From NCBI RefSeq assembly GCF_009727055.1, contig NC_052349.1:31414262-31478261 (forward strand): a stretch of 64,000 nucleotides of DNA, written 5' to 3'. Of this stretch, positions 48,777 to 61,560 are shown piece by piece (position 1 is the stretch's first letter; the number at the start of each line of letters is the position of its first letter). A model generated the notes under the pieces. It worked only from the letters and a program-made list of their open reading frames with translations. It did no database searches and was not told the origin of the DNA. The DNA is from Benincasa hispida (Eukaryota; Streptophyta; Magnoliopsida; Cucurbitales; Cucurbitaceae). The position numbers and the translations under genes were made by a program.

Positions 48777-50609
48777 GGAGTTGGGAGTTTGTACTAACTC
48801 TCGACGTTGTATACGTCCCCTTGGGTACCAATTCTCGATGGGACATATAGTCCGTCGGCAGATGGGGATTAAATTTTCCAAATTGTTTCATATCTAGAAA
48901 TCTGCAAAAAATCTTAAGGCTTGTTTGATCTCTCTACGTGCCTCTCTCTGTCTCCTCTCTTCGATCGTTCGTCTGTCTTCGTCATCGATCTATCTCTCCA
49001 TCTCCGACCGACTACATCTGTCTCATCATCGGCCGTACGACATCGCATCACCGTCTGTCTTCATCTCCATCTTTATTTATCTTCGTGTCTACTGGTCGAC
49101 TTCGTTGTTGCCTTTAGCTTCGACTTCATCTGTCCCTCTCTTGGATCGTTTGACTTTCGATATCATCTTCGAGTTAACATTATGAGGTACCCTTTTGGTT
49201 TATTTTCCCTAAAATTTCTTCAACCCTTTTTTGATTCGATCATTTGTTCCATATTTGAGGATGTTTTAATATACCAAATTTATGCCTTCTATGTGTTGTG
49301 TTTCCTTTTTTTTTTGCTTTTATGTTGACTACTATTTTCAATAGTTGATATTTAAAGTCTTTATTTGTCGCGTTTTGATAATTCATGTGGGGCAGGGATG
49401 ATTGTTACTTCATGTTTGTGTTTGTTTGATGTGTCCATTTTTCTCATGTCTCAATGTCTTCTAGTTTGACCATTCTTTTAATAGAATGTTTGGTCCTGGC
49501 TTGTTATAGCGAAGTCGAATTTGTCTTGTGATTTGTGGAAACCATGTTTATTTTCTTTTCGCATGGAGTCACTGTCAGGTAGTAAGTTTTTTTTTTAAAC
49601 TTGAATTTCATTGATAGAAACTTTATGTACTGAGGATTCCAAGAATTGAAGAAGAATATGTGATATTGTTTTTTATCCAATTGTTTCTTTCATTGAATTA
49701 TTCAAAACAATAGTCTTCTTTTCAGAGGCACCTCGATGTTTTTATTTTGGAGGAGCATGATTGTATTACATTAAGACATTAGGTATTTAGATATCCATTA
49801 CCTCCAAAAGTGGTACTATGTTCATTCTGTTTTAACATGATCCTTGTAAAAATTTACATATTCTTCAGAAAAAATAATTTACTTTTATAAGTATCCATAA
49901 ACATTATTTATTCATCAAGATTTGATTAGGGGTCGTGGGTGGGGTGAATTTATTATTATTTTGTTTGTTTTTTTTTTTTTTTGATAATTGTTATGTTTAT
50001 GAAGTTTGAATGTTGTGTGGGGTGGGTTGAGAGTTTTTCATATGTTTAATCTTAATATAATAATATGCTCTAATATCTCAACTTAATTGAATTGTAGGCA
50101 AATTTGATGCTTTGGAGGTGTTTTTTGGAGTCACAAGCTCACAACACATGTCAATCAAATTTTCTCCTATATGTTCCTCAAGACATATTTTATGTGGACT
50201 ACTGTATCATATATATAAACATTATCCTCTAGCATACTTCTCTCTCTTTTATGTAACGAATAATTTATATGAATTTATTCATATATGTAAACATCGTTTG
50301 CTTTGAATTTGCTTAATCATTATATCTAAACTTTAGGTTATTGAGATCAAAATTTAAAAATAAAAAAATAATAACAATAATGGAAATGTAAAAGAAAATT
50401 CAGTTTCTGAATCAAACTCCTGATAGTACAATACATCGTCGGGAGAAACATTCACTTCCGACGCCATCAGGAGTGCCTATCTCTCAACTATGATTCCCCC
50501 AATATTCTCCTGACGATGCTAACAACGTTGGGAGATGATTTCTCGATGGATTTTTAGCTATTTTCCAACGATTTTAGGTGTCAGGAAACTATTGATTTCT
50601 TAGGTAGTG
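48777..50609. mobile_element. CACTA-like segment between direct repeats
   Basis: Right part (50400-50609) has repeated GTCGGGAG/CTCCTGACG/TTCCGACG motifs and ends TTTCTTAGGTAGTG, that is CACTACCTAAGAAA in reverse, a CACTA terminus. The left part (48780-48870) has related ACTCTCGACG and TTCTCGATGGGA motifs, but no CACTA terminus was found. A GC-richer leader-like block (48920-49190) resembles the one in the 13.75-kb CACTA element. The 135-residue open frame there has no recognisable domain. Confidence 0.55.
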
Positions 50610-50611
50610 TC

Positions 50612-50878
50612 ATTTGAGTTCATAGGTCAAGTGCTAAATTAAAAAGTACACCTTTTTAAAATAAATTTTTTAATTTTAAAAAATTGATTTGATGTATGAA
50701 AAACATTGATATAAAATTGATAACAAAACAAAGAAATATTACTTAAAAGCTGAATTTTCAAAAAAAAAAAAAAAAAAAAAGTCATCAAACAATGTCTTGA
50801 TTTACTGAGTAAATGAATAAAAACACATATCATGCTTTTTTAAAAACATACTAATAATTCATGATAGAATTCAGGTAA
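50612..50878 (+). repeat. Direct repeat, copy 2
   Basis: Second copy of 48507-48776, starting GAGTTCATAGGTCAAGTGCT directly after the CACTA-type end; includes a long poly-A run (50760-50780). Confidence 0.8.
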
Positions 50879-52563
50879 ATTTTTCTCTAAAACAATGAGT
50901 GCGTTGGTATAGCATGCATCAAGGAAAAAAACCATAGAAATCAACAACTAAACACGGATCAACCACCATTTGATTTTTGGTTTTTGAAGATTATGTCTAA
51001 ACACTTCACCTCCAAATTTCTTTATGTGTTATCTATTTTTTACTAATGATTTAAAAAGTCAAGCCAAAATTTGAAAACTAAATAAATAACTTTAAATTTT
51101 TTTTTTTTTTTTTGGAATTTGACTAAGAATTCAATAATAGTAATTAAGAAAGATGTAAATAATTGTAAAAGGTCGGGAGAAAATAAACTTAATTTTCGAA
51201 AACTAAAAATCAAAATTGAAATAGTTATCTATCATTAAAATAAATACCTTTTTAATAGAATGTTGTCGAGATTTGAAAGGGAAAATTTAGGTTGAAAAGG
51301 ATATCTATGATTAAAAAAAAACTGTTGTTAATTTTTTCTTTTAATTTCTTGTTGAAGCGACAACTAGAAATCTAAGTTTTTAAAAAATTTAAATTCCTTT
51401 TTTTATTATTGTTTTTTAAAGAAAAAACTAAGTTTTTTTTTTATACTATTTACTACAGCATAACAAGTAACAACACTACCAAAATTTAATTATAAAATAA
51501 ATTATAAATTAAAATTGCATATAGAGGATTCAAACCCATGCCCTTGATATTTAAGGTGTACCCCTACTACCGTACTACGCTCCATTTTCTAAAAAAATAT
51601 TGGTTTTAATATATATATATATATTTTTTGTTGAATATTACTTAAATTTTATATTTAAAAATGCAAAATATGACAAGTTTTTATGATTCTACCCATGGTT
51701 AAAATAGTTATTGTTTATATTCTATTTTACATTAATCACATTTTGTATTTTCTTTCTTATGTTGTTTCATTGATTTTTTTACCTCCAACTTGAAATTTAT
51801 CAACATATAAAAATATGGATGAAAATCGACAAAAGACGTATAAATAATACATTAATACTACCCTCTGAAATTTATCAGAGGCTAAAATTATATATATATA
51901 TATATATTTTTAAAAAAAGAAATCCTGAAAGATCCTGTCCGAGGGATTGGATCAGAAGACTGACGATGAAAATGGGCCCCACGATCAGAAATTTCTGAAA
52001 ATCAGATCCGTACAATTATTATATTTCATATGATGCATTATTTGTGGGAGGAGCACTGTAGTCTGGGCTGTATTTGATCCGCACTTATTTTGTTTTTATC
52101 TTTTGAGAAACTAAAAATTAAAGAGTAACACAAAATTAAAGTTCCGGTAATAACTCCGACCATTACGTGCCGTAGCACAGCCGCACAAGAGTAAAAGTCA
52201 GCCGTCTCCCTCCGTATAATTGCCGTTATGAGGATGCGGCGCCGCCGCCGCTCTTCTTTTTTTTTTTTTCTTTGAAGGTTACCTAAATTTAATTAGAATT
52301 TGTACTTTCTTATTAGTTCGTTTCTTATTTTAAAAAAACCAACAGACAAAAAAACTTTTTGCAGGGAAAAATAACATTGATCTATGGAAATTTAATTTAA
52401 TTTGTTTAATTTAAAAAAAAAATGATTACCAAACTTTAAGTGTGCCGATTGTATCTATTTATTTAGTTTATCAATTTTATCTTCAATAAATATATAATTT
52501 TTTTTTAGTCTGAGGTGTTTTATTCTTCAAGTTTGGAATATTTCAATATATGAGTGAATACTT
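50879..52563. other. AT-rich intergenic DNA with a small GC-rich island
   Basis: No gene. At 52140-52255 the base composition changes to GC-rich, with GCGGCGCCGCCGCCGC at about 52237-52252, as in the 5' part of many plant genes, but no open frame with a domain starts there. (TA)n runs at 51610-51625 and 51888-51908. Confidence 0.45.
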
Positions 52564-52568
52564 CTTTG

Positions 52569-54404
52569 TGAAAGGATCAAATCCCGAGCAGAAAGAGTGT
52601 GAACGTCTTGCATTTTGATTTTTCAGTTTAATGAAATAAAATACAGCAGCTAGCATAATAAAACAGAGGATAAACATATTTAATTTAGCATGCTTTTGAA
52701 GATGATAGAAGAAAAGGAAGAACAATTTCTTTGCCTTTGTAGATTCCCTTTATCTTCACGAAAATCCCAAACTTTTTCTCCGTAACGAATCTCGAACTTC
52801 TCCAAGAACAAGGACACCACCAACAAAGTTGGCTTGCTATTCTCTAGGATTCCAAAAGAACTTGGAAGAGTGGTCTCCAAGAATTTTTTAGAAGAAAAAG
52901 GGAAGAGAATTTCTAGAGAGAAGTTAGAGAGAGATGAAGGTTGGAGGCTATCTCCAAATATTTCCCTTTATACCCTTAGTGCATTAGTCTACACATTAAT
53001 TAAATAACTGTTATTAAATCTTATTTAATATATATACATTTAATTAATTGTCATAAATATCATATATTTATACTAACCCCCAATCTCCATAATTTAATCA
53101 ATTAATTAACCATTAATTAATCAATTAAATAATTATATTAATTTTTATTTAATATGGAGTTAATTAATATATAAATATCACATATTTATATGTATACATC
53201 TCTTTATGAATCCAGTTCATACAAATATAATATTCGAATCTTATTTAAATATATCTCTCTTATATGATTTGGATTATAGATCATATCTATAAATAACCAT
53301 TATATATTAATCTCATTAATATAAAATTCCCTTATTTGAACAATTTAAATCATTCTTCATTACTATACTTTAGTGAGTTAACAAGGGGACCTTATGACTA
53401 TACAGTTTAGAAGCTCCAATGATATGAGATTAATTTATTAAACTCCTTTAATCCAATTAATCAATATTCATTAACTAATGATCACTTCATAAAAGATCAA
53501 TAGTCGCACTCTCCACATTGTAGATACATTTATGTGTCCATGGATATAACCAATCAACAGAGCAATGACCCTTCACAAATGTTCACAACTAAAGCTGGAT
53601 CAAAATATCGTTTTACCCCTGCAGTTACATCTAACTTCTTAAGTATTACTGATTCCTCTAATGAACAAACAGTTTATAGTCCAACTATAAACTAACACCT
53701 CTCGGCCAATGAGAGATTGATGCCTCATTGTTCAACACTCGGAACCAGCTATTAAGGGAGCAATTTATCTACTTTCCCAAGGAATGGGAATGAGTGAATT
53801 TCATCTTGTGCAACTGTGTTCCCAACTCTCTAATCAAACAAAACTCTAATATAGTAGGCTTATTGAGTCGGCTCTCATGACCACTCTCACCCATACAGAT
53901 CAAAGGACTGCCGTCATAAACAGGAGTTCACAACTCACTCAAGATTAAGGTCAAGTCTCCTATGGTCATCCTAGTGAAATGTAAGTCTCTTCTAGTAATG
54001 GTGTTATATAGAGAGTTTATCCATTTCGTGTTTCGGTCTTATATAAACTCTTTGTATAGAATACCATTGCTCGCATATCTCCACATGAACGATCAAGATC
54101 AGATCATTTGTAACACTTTACAACAATTGTGGCATCTACAAAGCAGACCGTATTCATAGTGTCACTAGGATAAAGTACTCAACCTTATCCATATACTACA
54201 AACCATTTAGGTTATCACTTAAACATGATCCACCTGTATGTCTCCATATACATGTTTAAGTTTCATCAAATAACCTTGGATCTAGATTTATTGAATTGAA
54301 TTAATGCAGTCTACATGTCAATAAAATACCTCTTATTTTATTAGATATGTAACTTGTCTTTACAAATCACAAGATACATGAGATTTAGGACATAAATTTC
54401 AACA
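52569..54404 (-). mobile_element. Copia solo LTR
   Basis: 1,836 bp; on the minus strand TGTTGAAATTTATGTCC...GATCCTTTCA. CTTTG on both sides (52564-52568 and 54405-54409). Shares the core of the other Copia LTRs here, most closely 21300-23209. No primer site or coding region remains, so it is a solo LTR. Confidence 0.9.
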
Positions 54405-54409
54405 CTTTG

Positions 54410-55378
54410 ATCTTAGTAATAATTGACATGTATTACTTTCTTTCAAAAGGTTTAAATTATCATGCTTCCCTTATTGTACTTAAAAACTAGTTTGAACAAG
54501 TATTTAGTGTCACAAAATTTTGAAAGGATAGTAAGTTTAGAATTTGAAATATTTTATGAGCCTACAAATTGGTAAACAAAAAAATTTTTAGTTAGGTAAC
54601 TTAATACTGAGTAATATATATATATATATATTGCGTTAATGTGAATTTTAGCTTAGCAGAAATTGATGCACTCATTTTCTTAAAATCTTTTGATCTCCAT
54701 CCCCAACTTTTGTTGGATATTTAAAAAAATATATTGTTATATTGATTTGGTTGATTTGGCTGACTGATTTTGGTTTAAAAGTGGCTTTGCACTTATATAT
54801 AAAGTTAAAAATATTTTGACTGGTTGGTTTCATTAACTTCAGTATTTTTGTAATCAATTTTATTCTTTCTTTTGGTCACATTTTATTTTTCTTTTCTAAT
54901 TTACAATGACATATCATTATTTAAAATAACAATAAAAATAATTTATGGATCTTTTAAATCTATTCTTAAAAATTTAAATAATTTATAGATCTTTTAAATC
55001 TATTTTTAAAAACTCAAAGTTTAAAAATATACCTTTTAAAAATTTAGGACGAAGTTGTAACTAAAGATAGTTATTGTTTTGTTAAGCTTGTTGCAATCAG
55101 TTATAGTTTGTAAGTAGATTTTTTTTATCTATTTTGTTTTTTGAGTAAGAGATGTTGCCTATAATGATCTCTTTGTTTAGCTCTCTAGCTATTTGTCAAT
55201 GAAAAGAGCTCTTTCATAATATAGTGAAAGATTATAACAAAGTTTCAAATTCTTTCTTTGTTTTGTTAAACTGTGTGTTTAATTCAATTAAACTCAAATA
55301 TGAAAGCGATGAACATATATAAATCTTAATAGAGTAATTAAATCAACCAAAGTTCATATGGGAAAGAATGAGCACTTA
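54410..55378. other. AT-rich intergenic DNA, no gene seen
   Basis: (TA)n at about 54615-54632 and a short direct repeat ATAATTTATRGATCTTTTAAATC (about 54938 and 54979). Nothing else recognised. Confidence 0.5.
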
Positions 55379-55618
55379 CATTATTACAAAACTGGATTTT
55401 AATGTTGGTTTAAAATTATATTATAGGGGTACAATGTCGGTTGAAAATCGACATCGAAGATAGTATTATAAAAGGTCTTTAATATCAGTTTTAAACCTTA
55501 TAGCTGACCAAAATTTCAATGCCAATATTCTTCAATGTCGGTTAAAAACCGACATTGTACACCATCTTCTATGTCAGTTTTTTTACCAATTTTTTTCAAT
55601 AAACCGACATTAACAAAA
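55379..55618. mobile_element. CACTA end fragment
   Basis: Starts CATTATTACAAAACTGG and carries direct and inverted AATGTCGGTT/AACCGACATT copies, the subterminal repeat type of the 13.75-kb CACTA element. About 240 bp; no partner end is visible. Confidence 0.6.
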
Positions 55619-55825
55619 AAGACATATATATTTTCTGCTTAAGCATGTGCAAATCAATAATATATATATTTCTAAAACAATAATATTTTTCTTATTTGTA
55701 CATATATAAAATAAAATCTTAATTGCTTTTATATATTATGATTTCAACAACACAAAAATCAACTAACTTATTGAAAGAAGGAAATAAAACTAGATAACAA
55801 AGGAAATAAAACATGTCCACAAATT

Positions 55826-56368
55826 CACTATAAGAATTTTGACATTTTTTGACGACGAAAACCGTCGGCAAAATCGTCGGAAAATCCTTTTGCGACCTAT
55901 AACAAAACAAGATATCTCGACGGATTAAGGATGTTGTTTTTACTGACCTAAAACAAAACCGTTGGGATAAGTCCTTTCTCTCGACTATAAGAATGATTTA
56001 CCACTGTCAGGACATGTTACCTTATGTCGACGGTTCCTTTGGGGTGTCGAGAGAAGTCCTGTCTCACGACGATAATAATAAATTACGACCGTCAAGAGAA
56101 GTCAGCTTATCCCGACGGATCGTTTTCGTTGTTGAGATATTGTTACTTATCTCGACGGCAACTCTACGATGATACTGTAGGCAAAAGTTATATTGGAACT
56201 ATTTTAGCGTGAAGTTACACTTTTCCCGACCTCTAGACCGTCGGGAGATAGTTACTTATGCCCAGGGTAATCTATTTTAGCGTCGGAAAAAGGTAAAAAA
56301 AAAAACACATGAAATTATACTTTTTCCGACCCCATGAACCATCAGGATTATATATTTAAGCGTCAGAA
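55826..56368. mobile_element. CACTA end with CCGTCGG subterminal repeats
   Basis: Starts with an intact CACTATAAGAATTTT and continues with many CGACGG/CCGTCGG and TCTCGACGG/CCGTCGGGA motifs, direct and inverted. Its right part seems to have been cut by the next CACTA element at 56369; no right terminus was found. Confidence 0.6.
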
Positions 56369-57339
56369 TATTACTACAAAATCTACATTACTCACTTGTA
56401 GTTTTTAATTACTTGATGTTTCTTTGGAAAAAAAGTCAAGTATTGACCTTTTAGACAAGAAAATGCCAAGTAAAAAGATTAAAAATGCGGAGATTGACGA
56501 AAAGTTTCAGATATTTTCACGTGAACCATAACTTGACATGTTTTTCGGTCAAGTATAATAAGCTCTTACTTGACACGAATAAAATATCAAGAATAATTGA
56601 CTTATTATTTTAAAGAAGTAAAAGGGTTAAATGTCCTAGATTTTTGTTTCCTTTCCATTCATTCTCTTGCGACTGCTGGGATATTTCAGTCGATTCTGTC
56701 TGTTCAACCTTCAAACATTATCGTTGCTGTCGGTTGCCGTTTGTTCTTTCTATTAGCATCCCTTCGACATTCCATCCGTTCGCCGTTTTCTAGTTTGTGC
56801 TAATTTTTCTCCCCTGGCCACGTTCGACATTGTGCTAATCGTTGTTGCATTCTTTCTGTTGACATTACGGCTATGTTTTCTGGTTTGTAAGTTTTATTCA
56901 CCCTTTTAATTTCTTATATTCCTCAATGATTCGATTTTGTTGATAAAAATTTTCATTTGGAATTTTGGGTACTTGTTATTAGCTTTGACTTGCAGGGAAC
57001 TATGGCTTAATCCTTTTTGTCTGTGTGGATTTAGTTTACTTCAATGTCAAATTTGGTAAAAATTTAATCTAGCATCATGAGGACCTTAACTCTTCCACAT
57101 TTTCAGTTCTATTTTATGTACCTTTATCTCATTGTGATATTAAGATCCTGTTCTCTCTTATATAGTATTGATTGTCCATTTGCCATCATGATAAATAGAA
57201 TATTTTCATTCCTAATTTTGATTTTTTTTATCTGTGTTTTTATTCTTTATTTATAGTGTGTAGTTTATAATCTATTTCTTTGTTTTGTACTTTTTTCTTC
57301 TTATGTGTAAAATTACTAAGGTTTTATTTTCCAATCTAG

Positions 57340-59081
57340 CTTAAAGAACACACATACCGTTTACTTTCATACAACGAAACGAAGCTAAAAAAGAGAGGAT
57401 ACAAACAAAAAAATTGTTGATGAAAATGAAGCACTTTGTAAGCACATTAAGGAATTGGAAGATCAAATTCAAAACATGCCAATATCTGAGCATGGTAGTT
57501 ACTCCAAGAATAAAATTCTAAAGAAGCAAAAATCAAATATTGGGGTCACAGTTAGTCTCATGTTCTATCTTATTTAATTTATGCATTAAGGTTACAATTA
57601 TTAGTTATGATAATTTTTAACTTGTTTATACTGTTATATTTATATCATAGGAGAAGGAAGTTGTTAGTACATCAACCACACATGGGGAAGGGAAGAATGA
57701 AAATAAGAATTACACTAGTCCCATTGTTCTACATTTTATTTATGATGTAAATTTACTATTAATTACTTATAAAATTATAACTTGGTGGTTTTAGGAGAAA
57801 GTTTCAGAGAATGCGAGAAAGGAGAAGGAAGTGATTGCTACTAGTGTACCACCGATCTTGAAGGTGAATTGTTAAGTCCCATGTTCTTCATTCTTATTTA
57901 GGAATGAACATTTTACTCATGTTCTATCTTAATTGTATTAAGAAAAAGCTTCAAGGACGATGCCAAAAGAGATTGAAGTTACTAGTGCACCATCAAATTT
58001 ATCATTATCCTTGAAGTCTATTCTTAGGTATTGTTAAAAGGTAATGGTTGATGGGATTAGTACTTTCTTCTAAATTCATGAACTGAAATGAGAAAACATT
58101 TCGTGAATCATATAATATTTGATGTTAGAGATGAGTTATGATAATTTTGGGGTAAAAAACACTATAAAACTACCAAGAATAAAATTCGAAAGAAGCAAAA
58201 ATCAAATGTTTGGGTCACAGTTAGTCTCATGATCTTATTTAATTTATGCATTAAGGTTATAACTATTAGTTATGATAATTTTTAACTTGTTTTTACTATT
58301 ATATTTATATCGTAGGAGAAGGAAGTGGTTAGTACATCAACCACACATGAGGAAGGGAAGAAGGCAAATAAGAATTACACTAGTCTCATTATTCTACATC
58401 TTATTTATGATGTAAATTTACTATTAATTACTTATAAAATTATAACTTTGTGGTTTTAGGAGAAAGTTTTAGAGAATGCGGGAAAGAAGAAGGTAGTGAT
58501 CGCTATTAATGTACCACCATTCTTGAAGGTAAATTGTATAAATCCCATGTTCTTCAATCTTATTTAAGAATGAACATTTTACTCATGTTCTATCTTAATT
58601 GTGTTAAGAAAAAGTTTCAAGGACGATGTCGAAAGAGATTGAAGTTACTAGTGCACCATCCAATTTATTATTATCCTTGAACTCTATTATTAGATATGTT
58701 GAAAAGGTAATGGTTGATGGGACTAGTATTTCCTGTTGAGCTCTTTGGTTTTGACCGAAAGAGTTATGTTATGCAAGAAGATGTGATCGAATTTTGTAGC
58801 ATGCAAAAAGTGAACTTTATAAATGGTGGCTTATATCACATGAGTAAATGTTATTTGTTTATAATATATTATCACTTTATTAATTAGTAGTAAGTTAATG
58901 TGTTCGATCTATTATTGTAGGTACCTACACTCTTTCATTGTTGATTCAAATAGTACATTTTTATAGATCCATCTCTTATATCCACGGGCTAAAATACTCA
59001 AGAAGTTAGAGCTCGGAACCTTTGTAGTAGATTAATGGCTTCCGAACAAGATCAATTAGTTATTGCTCCTTATAATCCCAG
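57340..59081 (+). pseudogene. Ulp1-like protease gene remnant inside CACTA
   Basis: Blocks between plausible splice sites: a charged helical part (DENEALCKHIKELEDQIQN, about 57420), repeated exons around GEKEVVSTSTTH and EKV-ENA-K-K, then ELFGFDRKSYVMQEDVIEFC (58738-58800) and, after a stop, a block with RARNLCSRLMASEQDQLVIA and PYNP (to donor at 59081). The last two resemble the segments ahead of and at the start of the catalytic domain in the Ulp1-like proteins carried by plant CACTA elements (PYNP.HW). The catalytic His and Cys parts are not visible. In-frame stops make it non-functional. Confidence 0.6.
57504..58720 (+). repeat. 669-bp tandem segmental duplication
   Basis: A segment starting CCAAGAATAAAATTC at 57504 recurs at 58173, colinear over several hundred bases including introns and exons (GAGAAGGAAGT.GTTAGTACATC and AGAAAGTTT.AGAGAATGCG). 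The copies differ at scattered sites. Confidence 0.85.
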
Positions 59082-59840
59082 GTAAGTACAATTAGTTATT
59101 GCTCCTGCTACTCATGTTCTACCTTACTTCTTGGGTAAGTATAATTTTAGGTTATATACTTCAAAGAAATGTGTGATGGGAGATATAATTTTAGTCTTGT
59201 GAAACTTGGAATATATAGCACATATGGATTAGTCTTGTAATTTTGGAATTATCATATATTAAAGCAGGTTGATAGAGTATATACTATTATGGATTGGTCT
59301 TGTAAATTTTGGAATTGTTCATATATATGAAAGGTAATAGAAGAATGGAACTGTTGAGTTACGTTGGATATATTGGGTTGATATGTAAACCTGAAATATG
59401 TGCAACTGTTTATTTTAGTTGATGAAATTGTCTTATTGGAACACATGTAATGCAGGAAATGAGAAATTAAAATTAAATTCGAATTTCTAATTTGAAAAAA
59501 ATATAGAGTACATTGGAAATGTGTCAAGAATTAAATAACTTGTCCATTATTTCGTGTCAAGATAAAAATATATTTGATAAATAAAAAATGTCAAGAGTAA
59601 TCACATAAGATACGTAATAAATGTCAAGAATTAATCCACATGAAATGTCATCGGTGTCAAGTGTATTATCTTTCTTGACATGGAAATTGTTTCAAGAAAT
59701 ATTTGTCTTGACGTTTTTTCAAAGTCAAGTTATCATATTATACTTGACAGTCAAATACTCGACGCTTTTATAAGCGTCAAGTATACCTTTTACTTGTCAT
59801 CGGAAAAATATCAAGTAATTCAATTTTTGTAGTAGTGGAA

Positions 59841-61560
59841 ATAACTTTTTTCTTTATTTTCTATGTTTTATATCTATTTTTATTTTTTTATTTTTTTTTA
59901 CATATGACATACCTGTTTAAATCTTACAAATATCAAATAGACTAAAATAAAAATTGTCAAAATCAAGTAGATGTCTACAATAGTAAATAATATCTAGAAA
60001 ACATGTTTGAATCTCAAGAGTTTGTCAAGTAAATCTCGAGATACCTAAAAATAAAATTTTAAATAAGTTTAATGCTCAATATACCATATACCAATCTCAA
60101 AATGAATATAGAATTTAAAACTCAACTAAGAACATTAATGAATGGAAACAAACCAACTCAAATTTACATATTTCAATTTCAAACTCAATATAGAACTTGA
60201 AACCTAACTTAAACTTAATTATAATTATACATTTACCCTCATACCAACTTTAAAATCAATATAAGAACATTAACAAATAAAACCCACTTTAGCTTCAAAA
60301 CCACCATTTTAAACTCAAACTAATATACACTTAACATACCCTCCCCCCATTCTCAAAATTATTCTCAATCTCAATATAGAATTTAAAACTCAAATGAGAA
60401 CATTAAGAATTGAAACAAACCAACTCATATTTACATATTTCAATCTCTAACACAATATAGAACTTAAAATCCAACTTAAACTTAAACATAATTGTACAAT
60501 TAACCCTTTACCAATTTTAAACCCAACATAAAAATATGAACAAATTCAAATGAAGTTTACTCAATATAGCATATACCCCATCTCAAAATTATTCTCAATC
60601 TCAATATAGAACTTGAAACTCAACTAAACACCCCACTTATTTTAACTTAAAACTCTACTTATTTTAATCACAAACTCAACTTCAAACTCAATTTCAAAAC
60701 ACTAACTATATTTTATATAACTATACGCTTATGTTGTTACCATAACTACAGGATACCAACATACACAGTCTTTTAATTAGTTTCCTATGAAAGTTGAAGA
60801 GCTCATACCTAGTTCGATTTATCTTTCATGAGCTATAAGATCATAGCTTTGATATCATCCATCTCAGCTTCTTTCTTCCAGTTCGTCCAATCTTAGCCTT
60901 TAAGAATTCTATCTCTTATTGTTGCTCCTTTATAACTTTCGAGGAGGATACACTGTACAATGATTTTTTGTTTTTTTTTTTTTGTTTTTGTTTTTGTTTT
61001 TTGTTTTTACACTTTGGTGTCCTACCAAGGCCCATTCCTATGCCCAACACCTGCTCGCATATTTTGGTTCAGACCCTTCCTGGGTCGAGGCTTCTCTCAA
61101 CTCGACCCGTTGACTCTACATCAATAATTAGGACTAATAATTATATGAAAATTGTATATAAATAAAGTTACATTGCGAAATAAAAACTTACATATGCATC
61201 ATTAGCGGCCTAATTAACAAATGAGTTGTCACTCTTAGAGTGTGTACGCTTGAATAAGCTATTAAGTCCATTTTTTGAACGTCGGGTCCTTTCTGTAAAA
61301 CAACTCACGTAGAAGATATTCACAATAATTTCTTAGAAATCAAATATAGAAATACTTTTATTTCTACCATGGATTCTTGTATGCGTATGAAAGGCTTAAA
61401 ACCAGCTGTATGAGTGAATTTTAAAGTTGACCAATTCTTTTTATTAGTCTCTGCCACTTTCTAAGAAAATAATATATTACAAAAATGACAATTAAAGAAT
61501 ACAAAAAAGAACGTAGAGATAGAGAAGATCAACACACAAATATATGTGGTTCACTAACAG
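59841..61560. other. AT-rich DNA with degenerate tandem repeats
   Basis: At 60101-60640 a unit of about 268 bp (with ATATAGAATTTAAAACTCAA) recurs at 60111, 60379 and partly 60609. A poly-T/TTTTTG run lies at 60965-61008. No gene seen. Confidence 0.55.

Larger units (their letters stand above)
56369..59837 (+). mobile_element. CACTA element with decayed Ulp1-like gene
   Basis: Left end TATTACTACAAAATC and right end GATTTTTGTAGTAGTG-like (reverse complement CACTACTACAAAAATT) form terminal inverted repeats; the left CACTA is mutated. GAA lies on both sides (56366-56368 and 59838-59840), the 3-bp duplication of this superfamily. Subterminal TCAAGTA/TACTTGAC motifs, direct and inverted, fill 56400-56590 and 59530-59820. 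No transposase was recognised. Inside are exon-like blocks of a Ulp1-like gene (57340-59081) and an internal 669-bp duplication. Orientation follows that gene. Confidence 0.8.

Noticed and set aside
48921..49328. 135-residue open frame on the plus strand
   Set aside because: Leu/Ser/Phe-rich, overlaps a second open frame, no domain; it lies in a leader-like block of a CACTA-type segment.
51530..51590. B-box-like GGGTTTGAATCC on the minus strand
   Set aside because: Possible SINE trace, but no cloverleaf and no clear ends.
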